The notes: a model not told the origin generated them from the sequence alone. A stretch of DNA of 64,000 nt from Yinghuangia soli (GCF_021502675.1 NZ_JAKFHA010000035.1:1-64000), one strand, 5' to 3'; shown: positions 7,470 through 16,469, counted from the first letter of the stretch. Program-made: numbers and translations.

Positions 7470-7533
7470 AGGCATCTGATGATCCGCCGAGGCCGGGAGC
7501 GTCGGCAAATGGGGTGCCGGGCGGCGGGGCACC

Positions 7534-7863
7534 TCAGAACCACTGGCTCCAGCCGAACGTGAAGCGGTAAGAGCGGCCGAAGGCGTCACCGCCGCGGATC
7601 CCGCGCAGCAGCATTACCGCGAGTGTCAGCACGTACAGTCCTGCGAACGCCGCCCCGATGGACGCCGCGACCACCGGTCCGCCGATCCACGCGGCCATCC
7701 CGGCCGCGATCAGCACGATCACCACGCCGAGATGAGCGTCCTTGTTGTCGGCGCGCAGGACTTCCCGGAGGGCCGCGCGGTCCTGGGCGAGGTCCTGCCG
7801 GTACCGCTCGCGGGCCTTCTCCGGATCGGCGTACGGTCCTTCGGGCCACTCCTGCATGGGCAT
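7534..7863 (-). CDS. Small two-helix membrane protein
   Basis: 109 residues starting MPMQEW at 7863. The first ~43 residues are charged and helical (EKARERYRQDLAQDRAALREVL). Two membrane segments follow (VVIVLIAAGMAAWIGGPVVAA and SIGAAFAGLYVLTLAVMLLRG), and the chain ends FTFGWSQWF. No known domain is visible. It lies between the drug exporter and the GNAT gene on the same strand. Confidence 0.7.
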   Translation of the reverse strand: MPMQEWPEGPYADPEKARERYRQDLAQDRAALREVLRADNKDAHLGVVIVLIAAGMAAWIGGPVVAASIGAAFAGLYVLTLAVMLLRGIRGGDAFGRSYRFTFGWSQWF

Positions 7864-7999
7864 CCGGACCCCCGTCTTTGTGTCGTTGCCCTGCTCCGTT
7901 CCAGCCTGACCAGCGGTGGCGGCCGCCACCGCCGACGTGATGCGGTCGTGACGCGGAGCCGCAGGGTGATGCCGACCGGGACGCCTGAGGAACACCGAA

Positions 8000-8025
8000 G
8001 GCCGGCCCGGGGGGCCGGGCCGGCC
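8000..8025 (-). terminator. Hairpin terminator after the MFS exporter
   Basis: An 11-bp perfect stem (GGCCGGCCCGG / CCGGGCCGGCC) with a GGGG loop, 24 bases past the stop of the minus-strand exporter gene. Confidence 0.6.
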
Positions 8026-8048
8026 GTGGTGGGGGGGGAGGGGCGGGG

Positions 8049-9548
8049 TCAGATGTGCACCAGGGGCTGGGCGGCGGCAGTGTCCGCCGGGGTGCCGTCC
8101 GAGGAGGCGATCTCGCCCGAGCCGGCGGCCTTCGGGGTGCGCAGGATGACCAGGCTCAGGATGGTCGCCGCGGCCAGCAGGGCCGTGCCGACGCCGAAGG
8201 CGAGGTGGTAGCCGCCGGTCAGGGCCGTCGCCGTGTCCTTGCCGTCGGCGAGGAGGTCCTCGGCGCGGGAGGTGGACAGGGTGTTGAGGAGCGCCACGCC
8301 CAGGGCCGCGCCGATCTGCTGGGTGGTGTTGAAGAGGCCCGAGACGACGCCGGCTTCCTCGGGGCGGGCGTCCGACATGGCCAGCGTGGCCAGGCCGGGG
8401 AGGACGAGGCCGCCGCCGCCGATCAGGGCGAACACCGGGAGGAGGTCGACCAGGTACGAGCCCTGCACCGGGATGCGGGCCAGGTAGAGCATGCCGGCGG
8501 TGAGGATCAGCAGGCCGGCGACCAGGACGTTGCGGGCGCCGAAGCGGCCGATCAGCTTTGCGGAGAGGCCCAGCGAGACGGCGCCGATGGCGACCGCGGT
8601 GGGCAGCATCGCCCAGCCGGTCTTGGCCGCGCCGTAGCCCAGCACGTGCTGCATGTAGAGGACGACGAGGACCTGGAAGCCGAACATCGCGGCGATGGTG
8701 AGGATCTGGACGAGGTTCGCGCCGGAGACGTTGCGGGAGCGGAAGACGCGGAGCGGGAGGAGCGGGGTGGACGCCTTGGCCTGGCGGACCGCGAACCCGG
8801 CGATCAGCGCGAAGGCGCCGACGATCACACCCCACGTACGAGCCGACGCCCAGCCGTACTTCTCCGCCTCGACGACGCCGAAGACCAGCAGCATCAGACC
8901 CGCGGTGACCAGCGTGGCGCCGATGACGTCGGCCTTGCCGCGCGGACCGGTCGGGGTGTCGGGGGTCAGGACACGGGCCGAGAGGGCGAGCGCGACGATG
9001 CCGATGGGCAGGTTGACCAGGAAGATCCAGTGCCAGTTCGCGAGCTCGGTCACGACGCCGCCGGCCACCATGCCGATGGACGCACCGGCCGCGCCGATGA
9101 AGCTGAACGCGCCGATCGCCTTGCCCTGCTCGGCGGGCTCCGGGTACAGCGTGACGATCATGCCGAGGCTGACCGCCGAGGCCATCGCGCCGCCCGCACC
9201 CTGCAGGAAGCGTGCGATCAGCAGCATCTCGGGGGACGTGGCCACCCCGCACAGCAGCGAGGCGACGGTGAACACGGCCAGCCCGGCGAGGAACATCCGC
9301 TTGCGGCCGAAGATGTCGCCGAGGCGTCCGGCCAGGAGCAGCAGGCCGCCGAAGGCGATCATGTAGATGTTCATGATCCAGGCCAGGTTCGCCGCGGAGA
9401 ACCCGAGGTCTTCGCCGATGGCCGGCAGCGCCACCGTCACGATCGTCCCGTCCAGGATCACCATCAGCATGCCCAGGCACAGCAGGGCGAGTGCGAGCGA
9501 GCGCGGATACGTCCGGGACGCGGTACGTGCGGATGCCAGCTGGTCCAT
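8049..9548 (-). CDS. DHA2-family MFS drug exporter (EmrB/QacA type)
   Basis: A 499-residue inner-membrane transporter with about 14 hydrophobic segments. The N-terminal half carries the family signature IVTVALPAIGEDLGFSAANLAWIMNIYMIAFGGLLLLAGRLGDIFGRKR (helices 1-2 plus the G-x-L-x-D-x-x-G-R-K-R loop of motif A). Motif C of drug:proton antiporters is recognisable around GAAGASIGMVAGGVV. It should export toxic compounds in exchange for protons; the substrate is unknown. It is divergent from an HxlR regulator, the standard pairing for substrate-induced efflux. The start ATG at 9548 has GAGGGGA upstream. Confidence 0.92.
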   Translation of the reverse strand: MDQLASARTASRTYPRSLALALLCLGMLMVILDGTIVTVALPAIGEDLGFSAANLAWIMNIYMIAFGGLLLLAGRLGDIFGRKRMFLAGLAVFTVASLLCGVATSPEMLLIARFLQGAGGAMASAVSLGMIVTLYPEPAEQGKAIGAFSFIGAAGASIGMVAGGVVTELANWHWIFLVNLPIGIVALALSARVLTPDTPTGPRGKADVIGATLVTAGLMLLVFGVVEAEKYGWASARTWGVIVGAFALIAGFAVRQAKASTPLLPLRVFRSRNVSGANLVQILTIAAMFGFQVLVVLYMQHVLGYGAAKTGWAMLPTAVAIGAVSLGLSAKLIGRFGARNVLVAGLLILTAGMLYLARIPVQGSYLVDLLPVFALIGGGGLVLPGLATLAMSDARPEEAGVVSGLFNTTQQIGAALGVALLNTLSTSRAEDLLADGKDTATALTGGYHLAFGVGTALLAAATILSLVILRTPKAAGSGEIASSDGTPADTAAAQPLVHI

Positions 9549-9610
9549 CGATTCCCCTCCGAGATGCGGGGCCGCGGCCTGCGCCGCTGCCCTCCGACAA
9601 GAGAGAATCT

Positions 9611-9645
9611 AGCAGATAGTTTTGTTAGGGACGATATCTATCGGG
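9611..9645. promoter_or_regulatory. AT-rich divergent promoter/operator candidate for exporter and HxlR regulator
   Basis: A short AT-rich stretch in an otherwise very G+C-rich gap contains GATAG (9615-9619) and its complement CTATC (9638-9642), with GATATC between them. Position between divergent exporter and regulator genes makes it the likely promoter/operator. Arms are only 5 bp, so this is a weak call. Confidence 0.35.
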
Positions 9646-9701
9646 CTTGTTTTTCCCGGACTCATCTTTCGATGTCCTACCTGCCGGGTAGCGTCGGCGG
9701 C

Positions 9702-10121
9702 ATGGCACCCGAAGCAGCGGTTTCCGACCAGGCCGAGGCCGTGGTCATCGTGGCCTCCACCGGCCTTCCGGCCGACGTCTACTCGGCCAAGTGCGCAACC
9801 CGGCAAGTGCTCGACCACATCGCGAGCAAATGGACCGTGCTGATCGTCGACGCGCTCGGCGCCGGACCGCTCCGGCACGCGCAGCTGCGGCGGCGCATCG
9901 AGGGCGTCTCGCAGAAGATGCTCACCCAGACCCTGCGCCAGCTCGAGGCGGACGGCTTCCTGGACCGCACCGTCCACCCGACCGTGCCGCCCGAGGTCGA
10001 GTACGCGCTGACCCCGCTAGGCGAGAGCCTGCGCGAACCCATCAGGGCGATCCGCACCTGGACCGAGCACCACATCAACGAGATCGAAGAGGCCCGCGCC
10101 GCCCGGGCCGCGTCCCCCTGA
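9702..10121 (+). CDS. HxlR-family winged-helix regulator
   Basis: 139 residues from ATG 9702 (ATG 9672 adds ten residues). The HxlR signature is intact: KCATRQVLDHIASKWTVLIVDALGAGPLRHAQLRRRIEGVSQKMLTQTLRQLEADGFLDRTVHPTVPPEVEYALTPLGESL. The N-terminal Cys (in AKCATR) aligns with the Cys that senses redox or electrophiles in several members. It is divergent from the DHA2 exporter and likely controls it. Confidence 0.9.
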   Translation: MAPEAAVSDQAEAVVIVASTGLPADVYSAKCATRQVLDHIASKWTVLIVDALGAGPLRHAQLRRRIEGVSQKMLTQTLRQLEADGFLDRTVHPTVPPEVEYALTPLGESLREPIRAIRTWTEHHINEIEEARAARAASP

Positions 10122-10140
10122 ACCGGCTCGCGGGGCGGAC

Positions 10141-10162
10141 GAAGGCACTTCAAAGTGCCTTC
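10141..10162 (+). terminator. Terminator of the HxlR gene
   Basis: GAAGGCACT / AGTGCCTTC pair perfectly around a TCAA loop, followed by TTCC, 19 bases after the stop codon. Confidence 0.65.
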
Positions 10163-10260
10163 TTCCGGCCCGCCCGCAGCCGGACGAAGGTAGAGGCATC
10201 CCACCGGAACCCGCCGCCCCCAGCGGCCCGTTCCCCCATGCCTCTCCTCAGGAGCCCCCC

Positions 10261-11160
10261 ATGGTCGACGCCGCCTCCCGCGCCACCGTCCGCATCGGCG
10301 ACACGCAGGTCACCTACCTGCCGGACGGCCACGGCCGCCTCGCCCCCGACGTCCTCTTCCCGGCCAGCGCACCGGACGGCTGGGCCGCGCACGCCGCTTA
10401 CCTCGACTCCGCGGGCCGCTTCCCGGTCAGCATCGGGTCGTTCCTCATCCGTACGGACGACCGCGTGGTACTCGTCGATCTCGGCCTCGGCGCCGTCGAC
10501 TTCGCCGTCCCCGGCGTGGCCGACTTCAAGGGCGGCGCCCTGCTGGAGAGCCTCGCCGCCGAAGGCCTCGCCCCGGACGACGTCGACACCGTCTTCTACA
10601 CCCACCTCCACCACGACCACGTCGGCTGGACCAGCGACCTCGCCCCGGCCCCCGGCCTCGACGCGGACCGCACCCCCGCCGGCCTCACCTTCGCCCGCGC
10701 CCGGCACCTGGTCGCCGAGGCCGAGTGGCGGCACTGGGCGGGCACCGACGAACTCGTCGGCCCGCACCCCGCCGCCGTGCAAGGACCGCTCGCCGACCGC
10801 ATCGCCTTCGCCGCCGACGACGCCGAACTCGCCCCCGGCGTACGGGTCCTGCCCACCCCCGGCCACACCCCCGGGCACCGCAGCCTGGTCGTCTCCGACC
10901 CGGCCGGCACCGACCCGCGCCGCCTGATCGTCCTCGGCGACGTCATGCACTGCCAGGTCCAGGTCGCCGAACCGCACTGGAGCTTCGCCTTCGACGTCGA
11001 CCCCGCCGAAGGCCGCGCCACCCGCGAACGCCTGCTCAAGGAATTGGAGGACGAGAACACCCTGCTGGCCGGCGGCCACTTCGCCGGGCACGTGTTCGGC
11101 CGCGTCCTGCCGCCGCGCACCGCCCGCGTCTGGCAGCAGGGACGCACCGCCACCCCCTGA
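10261..11160 (+). CDS. Metallo-beta-lactamase-fold hydrolase
   Basis: A 299-residue protein preceded by AGGAG. The zinc motif HxHxDH is H115, H117, D119, H120 (YTHLHHDHVGW). Later metal ligands are H in LPTPGHTPGHRS and D in VLGDVMHCQ. The layout (long N-terminal strand region, then motif, then GHTPGH) matches stand-alone MBL hydrolases near quorum-quenching lactonases and N-acyl/alkylsulfatase relatives; the substrate cannot be told. Monocistronic. Confidence 0.88.
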   Translation: MVDAASRATVRIGDTQVTYLPDGHGRLAPDVLFPASAPDGWAAHAAYLDSAGRFPVSIGSFLIRTDDRVVLVDLGLGAVDFAVPGVADFKGGALLESLAAEGLAPDDVDTVFYTHLHHDHVGWTSDLAPAPGLDADRTPAGLTFARARHLVAEAEWRHWAGTDELVGPHPAAVQGPLADRIAFAADDAELAPGVRVLPTPGHTPGHRSLVVSDPAGTDPRRLIVLGDVMHCQVQVAEPHWSFAFDVDPAEGRATRERLLKELEDENTLLAGGHFAGHVFGRVLPPRTARVWQQGRTATP

Positions 11161-11363
11161 CCGCACCGATGCATGTCCCTTGCACGGGATGACGGATGAG
11201 TAGTCGTCAGGTAGTCGGCAGGGCGTACGACTGCTCCCGAAGAGGTACGCCGCGCTGTGCCTCGCGGTCGATGCCCGGCACCCGCCCCCGATGGTCCCCT
11301 GGATCCACCGGCCGCCCGGCCAATCGGGCCGGGGCCGGCCGCCCAGGGAAAGGCACATCCCCC

Positions 11364-12581
11364 ATGTCCGTGGCATTCCGCACCGCCGGCAAGGTCGCAC
11401 TCCCGCTCGGAGTCGCAGCCCTCGCCGCCGGCGCGATCGTGTACGGCCCGAACGCCTTCGCCGACGACTCCGATCCGAACCTGCCCGGCCGGACCGCCGA
11501 GGAGGTGGTGGCCAAGATCGCCGGTGCGAAGCCCGAAGCGCTGTCCGGTTCGGTGCGCATCACCACCGACCTCGGCCTCCCCGCCCTGCCCGGAAAGGGC
11601 GACGCAAGCCCGAACGCACTCCTCTCCGGCACGCACACCCTGCGCGTCGCGGTCGACGGGCCCGACCGGCAGCGCATCGGCATCCAGGCCGACCTGGCCG
11701 AATACAACATCGTGCACAACGGCCGCGACCTGTGGACGTACGACAGCCGCAGCAACACCGCGACCCACACCACTCTCCCCGAGGGCGCCGCGGACGCCGC
11801 CAGGAACGGCGTCTTCGGCCCCCTCCCGTCCACCGCAGGCCTCGCCGCAACCCCGCAGGAAGCCGCCAAGCAGCTCCTGGCCGCGGTAGGCCCGAGCACC
11901 TCGGTCACCGTCGCCGGCACCGGCAAGGTGGCGGGCCGTCCCGTCTACGAACTCCGCATCGCCCCGGGGCAGCCCGGCAGCCTGATCGGCGGCGCGACGG
12001 TCTCGGTCGACAGCGAGACCGGCGTGCCGCTGCGCGTGGTGGTCGACACCGCCAAGGGCGGCAAGCCCGCGGTGGACGTCGGCTTCACCGAGGTCTCCTT
12101 CAAGGCCCCCGACCGCTCCACGTTCGACTTCAAGCCGCCCTCCGGCGCGAAGGTCGTCGAGAACAACGACCGCAAGGGAGACGACGCCAAGGACATCGGG
12201 AAGCCCGACTTCGGCAAGCTCACCGCGGCCCTGGACGGCAAACTGCCCCGGATCCACGGCACCGGCTGGAACACGGTCGTGGAGATCCCGCTGCCGGCCG
12301 GCACACCGTTCCTGCCCGGCGCCGACGGCGGCACGAACGACAAGAACGACAAGAACGACAAGAAGGGGAGCAAGGAGAACGAGGAAGGCGGGTCCGCGGT
12401 CGCCGACCTGCTGCGCAAGGCCGGCACCCCGGTCAGCGGCCCGTGGGGCAGCGGCACGCTGTTCTCCACCCGGCTGGTGACCGTGCTCGCCACCGACGAC
12501 GGCCGCGTCTTCGCGGGCGCGGTCGACGGCGCGACCCTGCAGGGCGTGGCCGCCGCGGACACCGGAACGGCGGCCCGATGA
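11364..12581 (+). CDS. LolA/MucB-like exported protein, first gene of an ABC exporter operon
   Basis: 405 residues. Residues 1-33 form a signal peptide ending NAFAD. The body has features of the LolA-like/DUF2092 group: AEEVVAKIAGAKPEALSGSVRITTDLGLP, IGIQADLAEYNIVHNGRDLWTYDSRSNTATHTTLP, and VSVDSETGVPLRVVVD. Such proteins hold a lipid or lipopeptide in a hydrophobic half-barrel. A charged linker with three DNA-level repeats of N-D-K (12340-12363) precedes the last ~70 residues. The stop overlaps the ATP-binding gene start (ATGA), and the permease follows, so the three form a coupled exporter. Cargo unknown. Confidence 0.8.
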   Translation: MSVAFRTAGKVALPLGVAALAAGAIVYGPNAFADDSDPNLPGRTAEEVVAKIAGAKPEALSGSVRITTDLGLPALPGKGDASPNALLSGTHTLRVAVDGPDRQRIGIQADLAEYNIVHNGRDLWTYDSRSNTATHTTLPEGAADAARNGVFGPLPSTAGLAATPQEAAKQLLAAVGPSTSVTVAGTGKVAGRPVYELRIAPGQPGSLIGGATVSVDSETGVPLRVVVDTAKGGKPAVDVGFTEVSFKAPDRSTFDFKPPSGAKVVENNDRKGDDAKDIGKPDFGKLTAALDGKLPRIHGTGWNTVVEIPLPAGTPFLPGADGGTNDKNDKNDKKGSKENEEGGSAVADLLRKAGTPVSGPWGSGTLFSTRLVTVLATDDGRVFAGAVDGATLQGVAAADTGTAAR

Positions 12582-13570
12582 GCACGTCCACGGCGGCCGG
12601 GACGACCGCCCGCCCCGACGCCCCGGCCCCGCCGCAGCGCGAACCGGTCGTCGTCACCCGGGGGTTGTCCAAGCGGTACGGCCGCGACCGGCTCGCCGTG
12701 GACGGCCTCGACCTCGTGGTGCCGGCCGGCTCGGTGTTCGGCTTCCTGGGCCCGAACGGCTCCGGCAAGACCACCACCATCCGCATGCTGATGGGCCTGA
12801 TCCGGCCCACCTCCGGCACCGCGTCCGTGCTCGGCGGCCCCATGCCCGGGGCCGCCGGCGCGGTCCTGCCGCGGGTCGGCGCGCTGATCGAGGGCCCCGC
12901 GCACTACGGCTTCCTGACCGGGCGCGAGAATCTGGCCCGGCTGGACGCCGCGGACCGCACCGCCGACCCGGCCACCCGCACCGCCCGGATCGACGACGCG
13001 CTCGCCCGGGTGGGCCTCGCCGCGGTCGGCGGCCGCAAGGCCCGCACGTACTCGCTCGGCATGAAGCAGCGCCTCGGCATCGCCTCGGCCCTGCTGCGCC
13101 CGCGCGACCTGCTGGTGCTCGACGAGCCGACCAACGGCCTGGACCCGCAGGGCATGCGGGAGATCCGCGCGCTCATCCGCACCCTGGCCGCGGACGGCAC
13201 CACCGTGTTCCTGTCCTCGCACCTGCTCGACGAGATCGAGCAGGTCTGCACGCACGCCGCGGTGATGAGCCGGGGCCGCCTGGTCACCCAGGGCACCGTG
13301 GACGACCTGCGGTCGGCGGTCCGCGGCCGGCTCGTCGTGGAGACGCCGGACGCCGGGCGCGCCGCGCTCGTCCTCGCCGAGCTCAAGGCGACGTCGGTAC
13401 GCACTACCCCGACCGGCGTGGAGGCCGAACTCGGCGACCTCGCCCCGGAAGCCGCCTGCGCGGCGCTGGTACGGGCCGATGTGCGCGTCCGCTCGTTCGG
13501 CACGTCCGGCGGCTCGCTGGAAGACGCCTTCGTGGCACTGACGGGAGAGGGTTTCGATGTCGAGGACTGA
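12578..13570 (+). CDS. ABC transporter ATP-binding protein
   Basis: 330 residues. Walker A GPNGSGKTT (58-66), signature YSLGMKQRLGIA (C-loop variant SLGMKQR typical of DrrA/CcmA-type exporters), Walker B LLVLDEPTNGLDPQGMREI, and H-loop FLSSHLLDEIEQV. The C-terminal ~80 residues match the accessory domain of this subfamily. It overlaps the upstream gene by 4 bases and the permease by 14 bases, so all three genes are translated together. Confidence 0.93.
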   Translation: MSTSTAAGTTARPDAPAPPQREPVVVTRGLSKRYGRDRLAVDGLDLVVPAGSVFGFLGPNGSGKTTTIRMLMGLIRPTSGTASVLGGPMPGAAGAVLPRVGALIEGPAHYGFLTGRENLARLDAADRTADPATRTARIDDALARVGLAAVGGRKARTYSLGMKQRLGIASALLRPRDLLVLDEPTNGLDPQGMREIRALIRTLAADGTTVFLSSHLLDEIEQVCTHAAVMSRGRLVTQGTVDDLRSAVRGRLVVETPDAGRAALVLAELKATSVRTTPTGVEAELGDLAPEAACAALVRADVRVRSFGTSGGSLEDAFVALTGEGFDVED

Positions 13571-14615
13571 AAGCGCGGGCGCACTGCCGCGGACCGATCC
13601 GGCCACGAGCGCCCCGGCCCGCCGGCAGGCCCGGACCACCCCGAGCACCCTGGGCACTCCGACCGCTCCGACCGCCCCGACCGCCTCGTCCCCCGGCGCC
13701 CCGGCGGCCGGCTCGGCCTCAGCCGCTTACGACACCACCGGCACCACCGGGACAACCGTCACTGCCACCGCCGCCCCCTTCCCGCTGCCGCGTGCCCGCG
13801 GCCTGCTCGCCAGCGAGATGCGCCTGGTCTTCCGGCGCCCGCGCACGTACGCGATGCTCGGCTTCCTGGCCCTGGTCCCCGTCCTCCTCGGCGTCGCGCT
13901 GCGCTACTTCACCGACGGCGGCGGGGGCGGAAACGGCGACGGCGGTCTGGAGTTCGTCTCCCAGGTCACCAACAACGGGCTGTTCCTCGTCTTCGCCTCG
14001 CTGGCCGCGACTCTGCCGTTCTTCCTGCCGATGACGGTCGGCGTGGTCGCCGGCGACGCGGTGGCCGGGGAGGCGAGCGGCGGCACGCTGCGCTACCTGC
14101 TGGTCGCCCCGGCCGGGCGGATCCGGCTGCTGGCGGTGAAGTTCGCCGGCCTGGTGGCCTTCTGCTTCGCGGCCACCTTCACCGTGGCGCTCTCCGCCCT
14201 CGCGGTCGGCGCGGTGCTCTTCCCGATGGGCGACGTGCCGCTGCTCAACGGCGACTCGATCGGCATGGGCGAAGCACTGCTCCGGGCTCTGCTGATCGCG
14301 CTCTGCGTCGCGGTGTCGCTGCTCGGCATCGCCGCGATCGGGCTGTTCGTGTCCACCCTGACCACGGTCCCGGTCGCCGCGATGGCGACCACCGTCGGCC
14401 TTGTCATCGTGGCCGCGATCCTGTCCTCCATCCCGCAGTTCCACGCGCTGCATCCGTGGCTGTTCCTGGACCGCTGGATGTCGTTCGGCGACCTGCTGCG
14501 CGAACCGGTCGCCACCGGGGGAGTGCTGCGCAACCTCGAACTGCAGGCGGCATACGTCCTGGTGTTCGGCTCCGCGGCCTGGGCCCGGATGGCGGACCGG
14601 GACGTCACCTGCTGA
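13557..14615 (+). CDS. ABC-2-type transporter permease
   Basis: 352 residues. The first ~75 are Thr/Ala/Pro-rich and probably disordered, unusual for the family. They lead to LLASEMRLVFRRPRTYAMLGFLALVPVLLG and about six membrane segments, including LVAPAGRIRLLAVKFAGLVAFCFAATF, the conserved cytoplasmic-loop region after helix 2 in ABC-2 permeases. It starts inside the ATPase gene. With the LolA-like protein it probably extracts or exports a lipid-linked molecule. Confidence 0.87.
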   Translation: MSRTESAGALPRTDPATSAPARRQARTTPSTLGTPTAPTAPTASSPGAPAAGSASAAYDTTGTTGTTVTATAAPFPLPRARGLLASEMRLVFRRPRTYAMLGFLALVPVLLGVALRYFTDGGGGGNGDGGLEFVSQVTNNGLFLVFASLAATLPFFLPMTVGVVAGDAVAGEASGGTLRYLLVAPAGRIRLLAVKFAGLVAFCFAATFTVALSALAVGAVLFPMGDVPLLNGDSIGMGEALLRALLIALCVAVSLLGIAAIGLFVSTLTTVPVAAMATTVGLVIVAAILSSIPQFHALHPWLFLDRWMSFGDLLREPVATGGVLRNLELQAAYVLVFGSAAWARMADRDVTC

Positions 14616-14889
14616 GCGCACCGCCGGGCAGTCGGGCCGTGCCGAATGCCCGGACGCACCCCCGCCGAACGGGCGGTCGGACCTGCTGACCGTGCCCAGG
14701 TCTCGGCTGCCTGCGCACTGTTCGGTCGAACTCGCCCACAACCGGGGCCCGATGGGCTCCGAACACGTAGGCTTGGAGTGGTTGGGCAGTCAGCCGCATC
14801 CGGAGACCGTCGTCGAGCCCTGTCGTGGTGAGCCGTGCGCGTGATGTCGCTCCGGCCTCCGACGCTGCCCCCACACCCTAGGCGGGGTC
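14616..14889. other. 274-base gap upstream of the GAF gene
   Basis: No supported gene or strong hairpin. It must hold the end of the ABC exporter transcript and the promoter of the GAF-like gene; no promoter hexamers stand out. Confidence 0.4.
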
Positions 14890-15465
14890 ATGACCACCGA
14901 CCCGTTCGGTTCCGGCTCTTTCTCTTCCGGTCCATCCTCTTCCGGCGTGTTCCACACCCGGCCGTTCGACCTGAACCGGGACGCGGTGATCGCCTACCCG
15001 GTCCGCGAGTTGCGCCCGCAGTCCCTCGACGCGGCGGACCTGCTCTCCGCGGTGGGGGAGTTGGCGATGCGCGGCCTGCCCGGGGCCAGCGACGTCACCC
15101 TGGCGTTCTGGCGGGCGGACGAGCTGCTCGCGGAAGCCTCGACGAACGGCGTGCTGAGCGAGGCGGTGGGGGCGTTCGACGCCGACCTGCCGGGACCGGT
15201 GGCGACCGTGCTGCGCAGCGGCGGGACCGTGCAACTCCCGGACCTGGCGAGCGAGTCGCGGTGGCCCGAGGCGGCCCGTGAGCTGCGTGCGCGGGGGGTG
15301 GCCTCGTGCGCCGCGGCGGCGCTGCGCCGGCCGCGGTTCAGCCTCGCGCTGGTCGTGTACTCCGCGGTGGCGCATCCGCCGGCCGCGGTCTGGGCGGAAC
15401 TCGACCTGCTGCTGAGCGAGTGGGTGGCGACCGTCGTGCGCACGCGCGTGCGCGGCGTGGTGTGA
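14890..15465 (+). CDS. GAF-domain-like regulatory protein without ANTAR
   Basis: 191 residues. The N-terminal ~25 are Ser/Gly-rich. Residues ~50-190 follow the GAF pattern seen in streptomycete GAF/ANTAR proteins: LLSAVGELAMRGLPGASDVTLAFWRADELLAEAS..., then GPVATVLRSGGTVQLPDLASESRWPEAARELRARGVASCAAAALRR, then a helix. No C-terminal ANTAR or HTH follows, so it may be a sensor domain acting with a partner. It converges with a GAF/ANTAR gene. Confidence 0.65.
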   Translation: MTTDPFGSGSFSSGPSSSGVFHTRPFDLNRDAVIAYPVRELRPQSLDAADLLSAVGELAMRGLPGASDVTLAFWRADELLAEASTNGVLSEAVGAFDADLPGPVATVLRSGGTVQLPDLASESRWPEAARELRARGVASCAAAALRRPRFSLALVVYSAVAHPPAAVWAELDLLLSEWVATVVRTRVRGVV

Positions 15466-15483
15466 GCGCGGACGATCCTTGAC

Positions 15484-15551
15484 CGACTCGAACCACTCGG
15501 ACCACTCGAACTACTTGAACCACTCGAACAGCTCGAACGACGTGAACGACT
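15484..15551. repeat. Imperfect short tandem repeat (ACTCGAACC type)
   Basis: About seven degenerate copies of a 9-10-base unit (ACTCGAACC/ACTCGGACC/ACTTGAACC) lie right after the GAF-gene stop codon and before the convergent GAF/ANTAR gene. The A-rich character is unlike the flanks. Confidence 0.7.
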
Positions 15552-15680
15552 TGCGCTCCGTACTCGGCCTTTCTGCGTCCCTGTTGTCCCCGTTCCTCTC
15601 GCACCCGGTCCCGTCGCGGCCCATGCCGTCGCGTCCGCCGCCCGGCCGGCCGGGACCCGTGCGCCCGCCGGGGCCGTGGT

Positions 15681-16469
15681 TCAGCCGCGTGTGCGGCGCT
15701 CCACGTCGGCGACCAACCGGGCCGCGACGTCGGCCAGTTTGACGTTGTTCTTCTGCGACGCACTGCGCAGCAGGCCGAAGGCCGCCTCGGAGCCGAGGCG
15801 GCGCTGCGCCATGAGGATGCCCATCGCCTGGCCGATGGTGCCGTGCGTGCCGAGCGCCGCGGACAGGTCGGAGAAGCGGCCCTCGGCGGCCAGCCGCTCG
15901 TCCACCTCGCGGGCCACCGCGGCGCGGGCCGCGAGCCGGATCTCGAACTCGCGGACCACCAGCCCGGCCAGCCGGATCAGCACGTCGAGGCGGTCCTCGG
16001 GCACCGGGCGCGGCTCGGTGTCGAAGACCGCAAGCGTCCCGATGTCGTGGCCGTCCGCGGTGCGCAGCGGGACGCCGAGGTAGTAGCGCAGCCCGAACTC
16101 CCCGGCCACCAGGGGGTTGAGGCAGTCCGGCGACTCGAGCGTCGCGTCCATCAGGGTGCGCGGCTTTCCGGTGGTCACCACGGTGTGGCAGAGGCCGCCG
16201 GCCATCGGGATGCCGGTCAGGTCCAGGCCGTACCGGCCCGGGAACCGGATGCTGTCCTCGCCGATCACGCTCACCACGCTGTACGGGACCGCGAACAGGT
16301 ACGCGGCCAGCGCCGCGATGTCGTGGTAGCCGTCCGGCGGGACCTCCAGCACCTCCCACCGGCGGATCGCCTCGGCCCGGATGCGGGCGGCGGCGGGGTC
16401 GCCGACGGGACCGGGGCCGGCAGCGGCCCGGGGGCGTGGTGCGGAACGCGCGTCAGGGGCGGTGGTCAT
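15681..16469 (-). CDS. GAF and ANTAR domain regulator
   Basis: 262 residues from ATG 16469; the upstream in-frame extension is not protein-like. A GAF domain spans about residues 40-180 (YHDIAALAAYLFAVPYSVVSVIGEDSIRF...GGLCHTVVTTGKPRTLMDATLESPDC...YYLGVPLRTADGHDIGTLAVFDTEPR). A C-terminal ANTAR RNA-binding domain spans about 200-258 (LGTHGTIGQAMGILMAQRRLGSEAAFGLLRSASQKNNVKLADVAARLV). ANTAR proteins stop transcription termination by binding paired RNA hairpins; the signal bound by the GAF part is unknown. Confidence 0.88.
   Translation of the reverse strand: MTTAPDARSAPRPRAAAGPGPVGDPAAARIRAEAIRRWEVLEVPPDGYHDIAALAAYLFAVPYSVVSVIGEDSIRFPGRYGLDLTGIPMAGGLCHTVVTTGKPRTLMDATLESPDCLNPLVAGEFGLRYYLGVPLRTADGHDIGTLAVFDTEPRPVPEDRLDVLIRLAGLVVREFEIRLAARAAVAREVDERLAAEGRFSDLSAALGTHGTIGQAMGILMAQRRLGSEAAFGLLRSASQKNNVKLADVAARLVADVERRTRG

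Noticed and set aside
7534..9600. 688-codon minus-strand frame covering the MFS exporter
   Set aside because: Only its last 109 codons (small membrane protein from 7863) are protein-like; the rest is a frame-shifted shadow of the exporter.
8055..10121. 688-codon plus-strand frame opposite the MFS exporter
   Set aside because: Only the last 139 codons (HxlR regulator) are real; the rest is antisense, rich in Gly/Arg/Asp/Gln.
15484..15551. Small protein MTDSNHSDHSNYLNHSNSS... from the tandem repeat
   Set aside because: The Asn/His/Ser pattern is simply the translated 9-base repeat; no ribosome site and no conservation expected.
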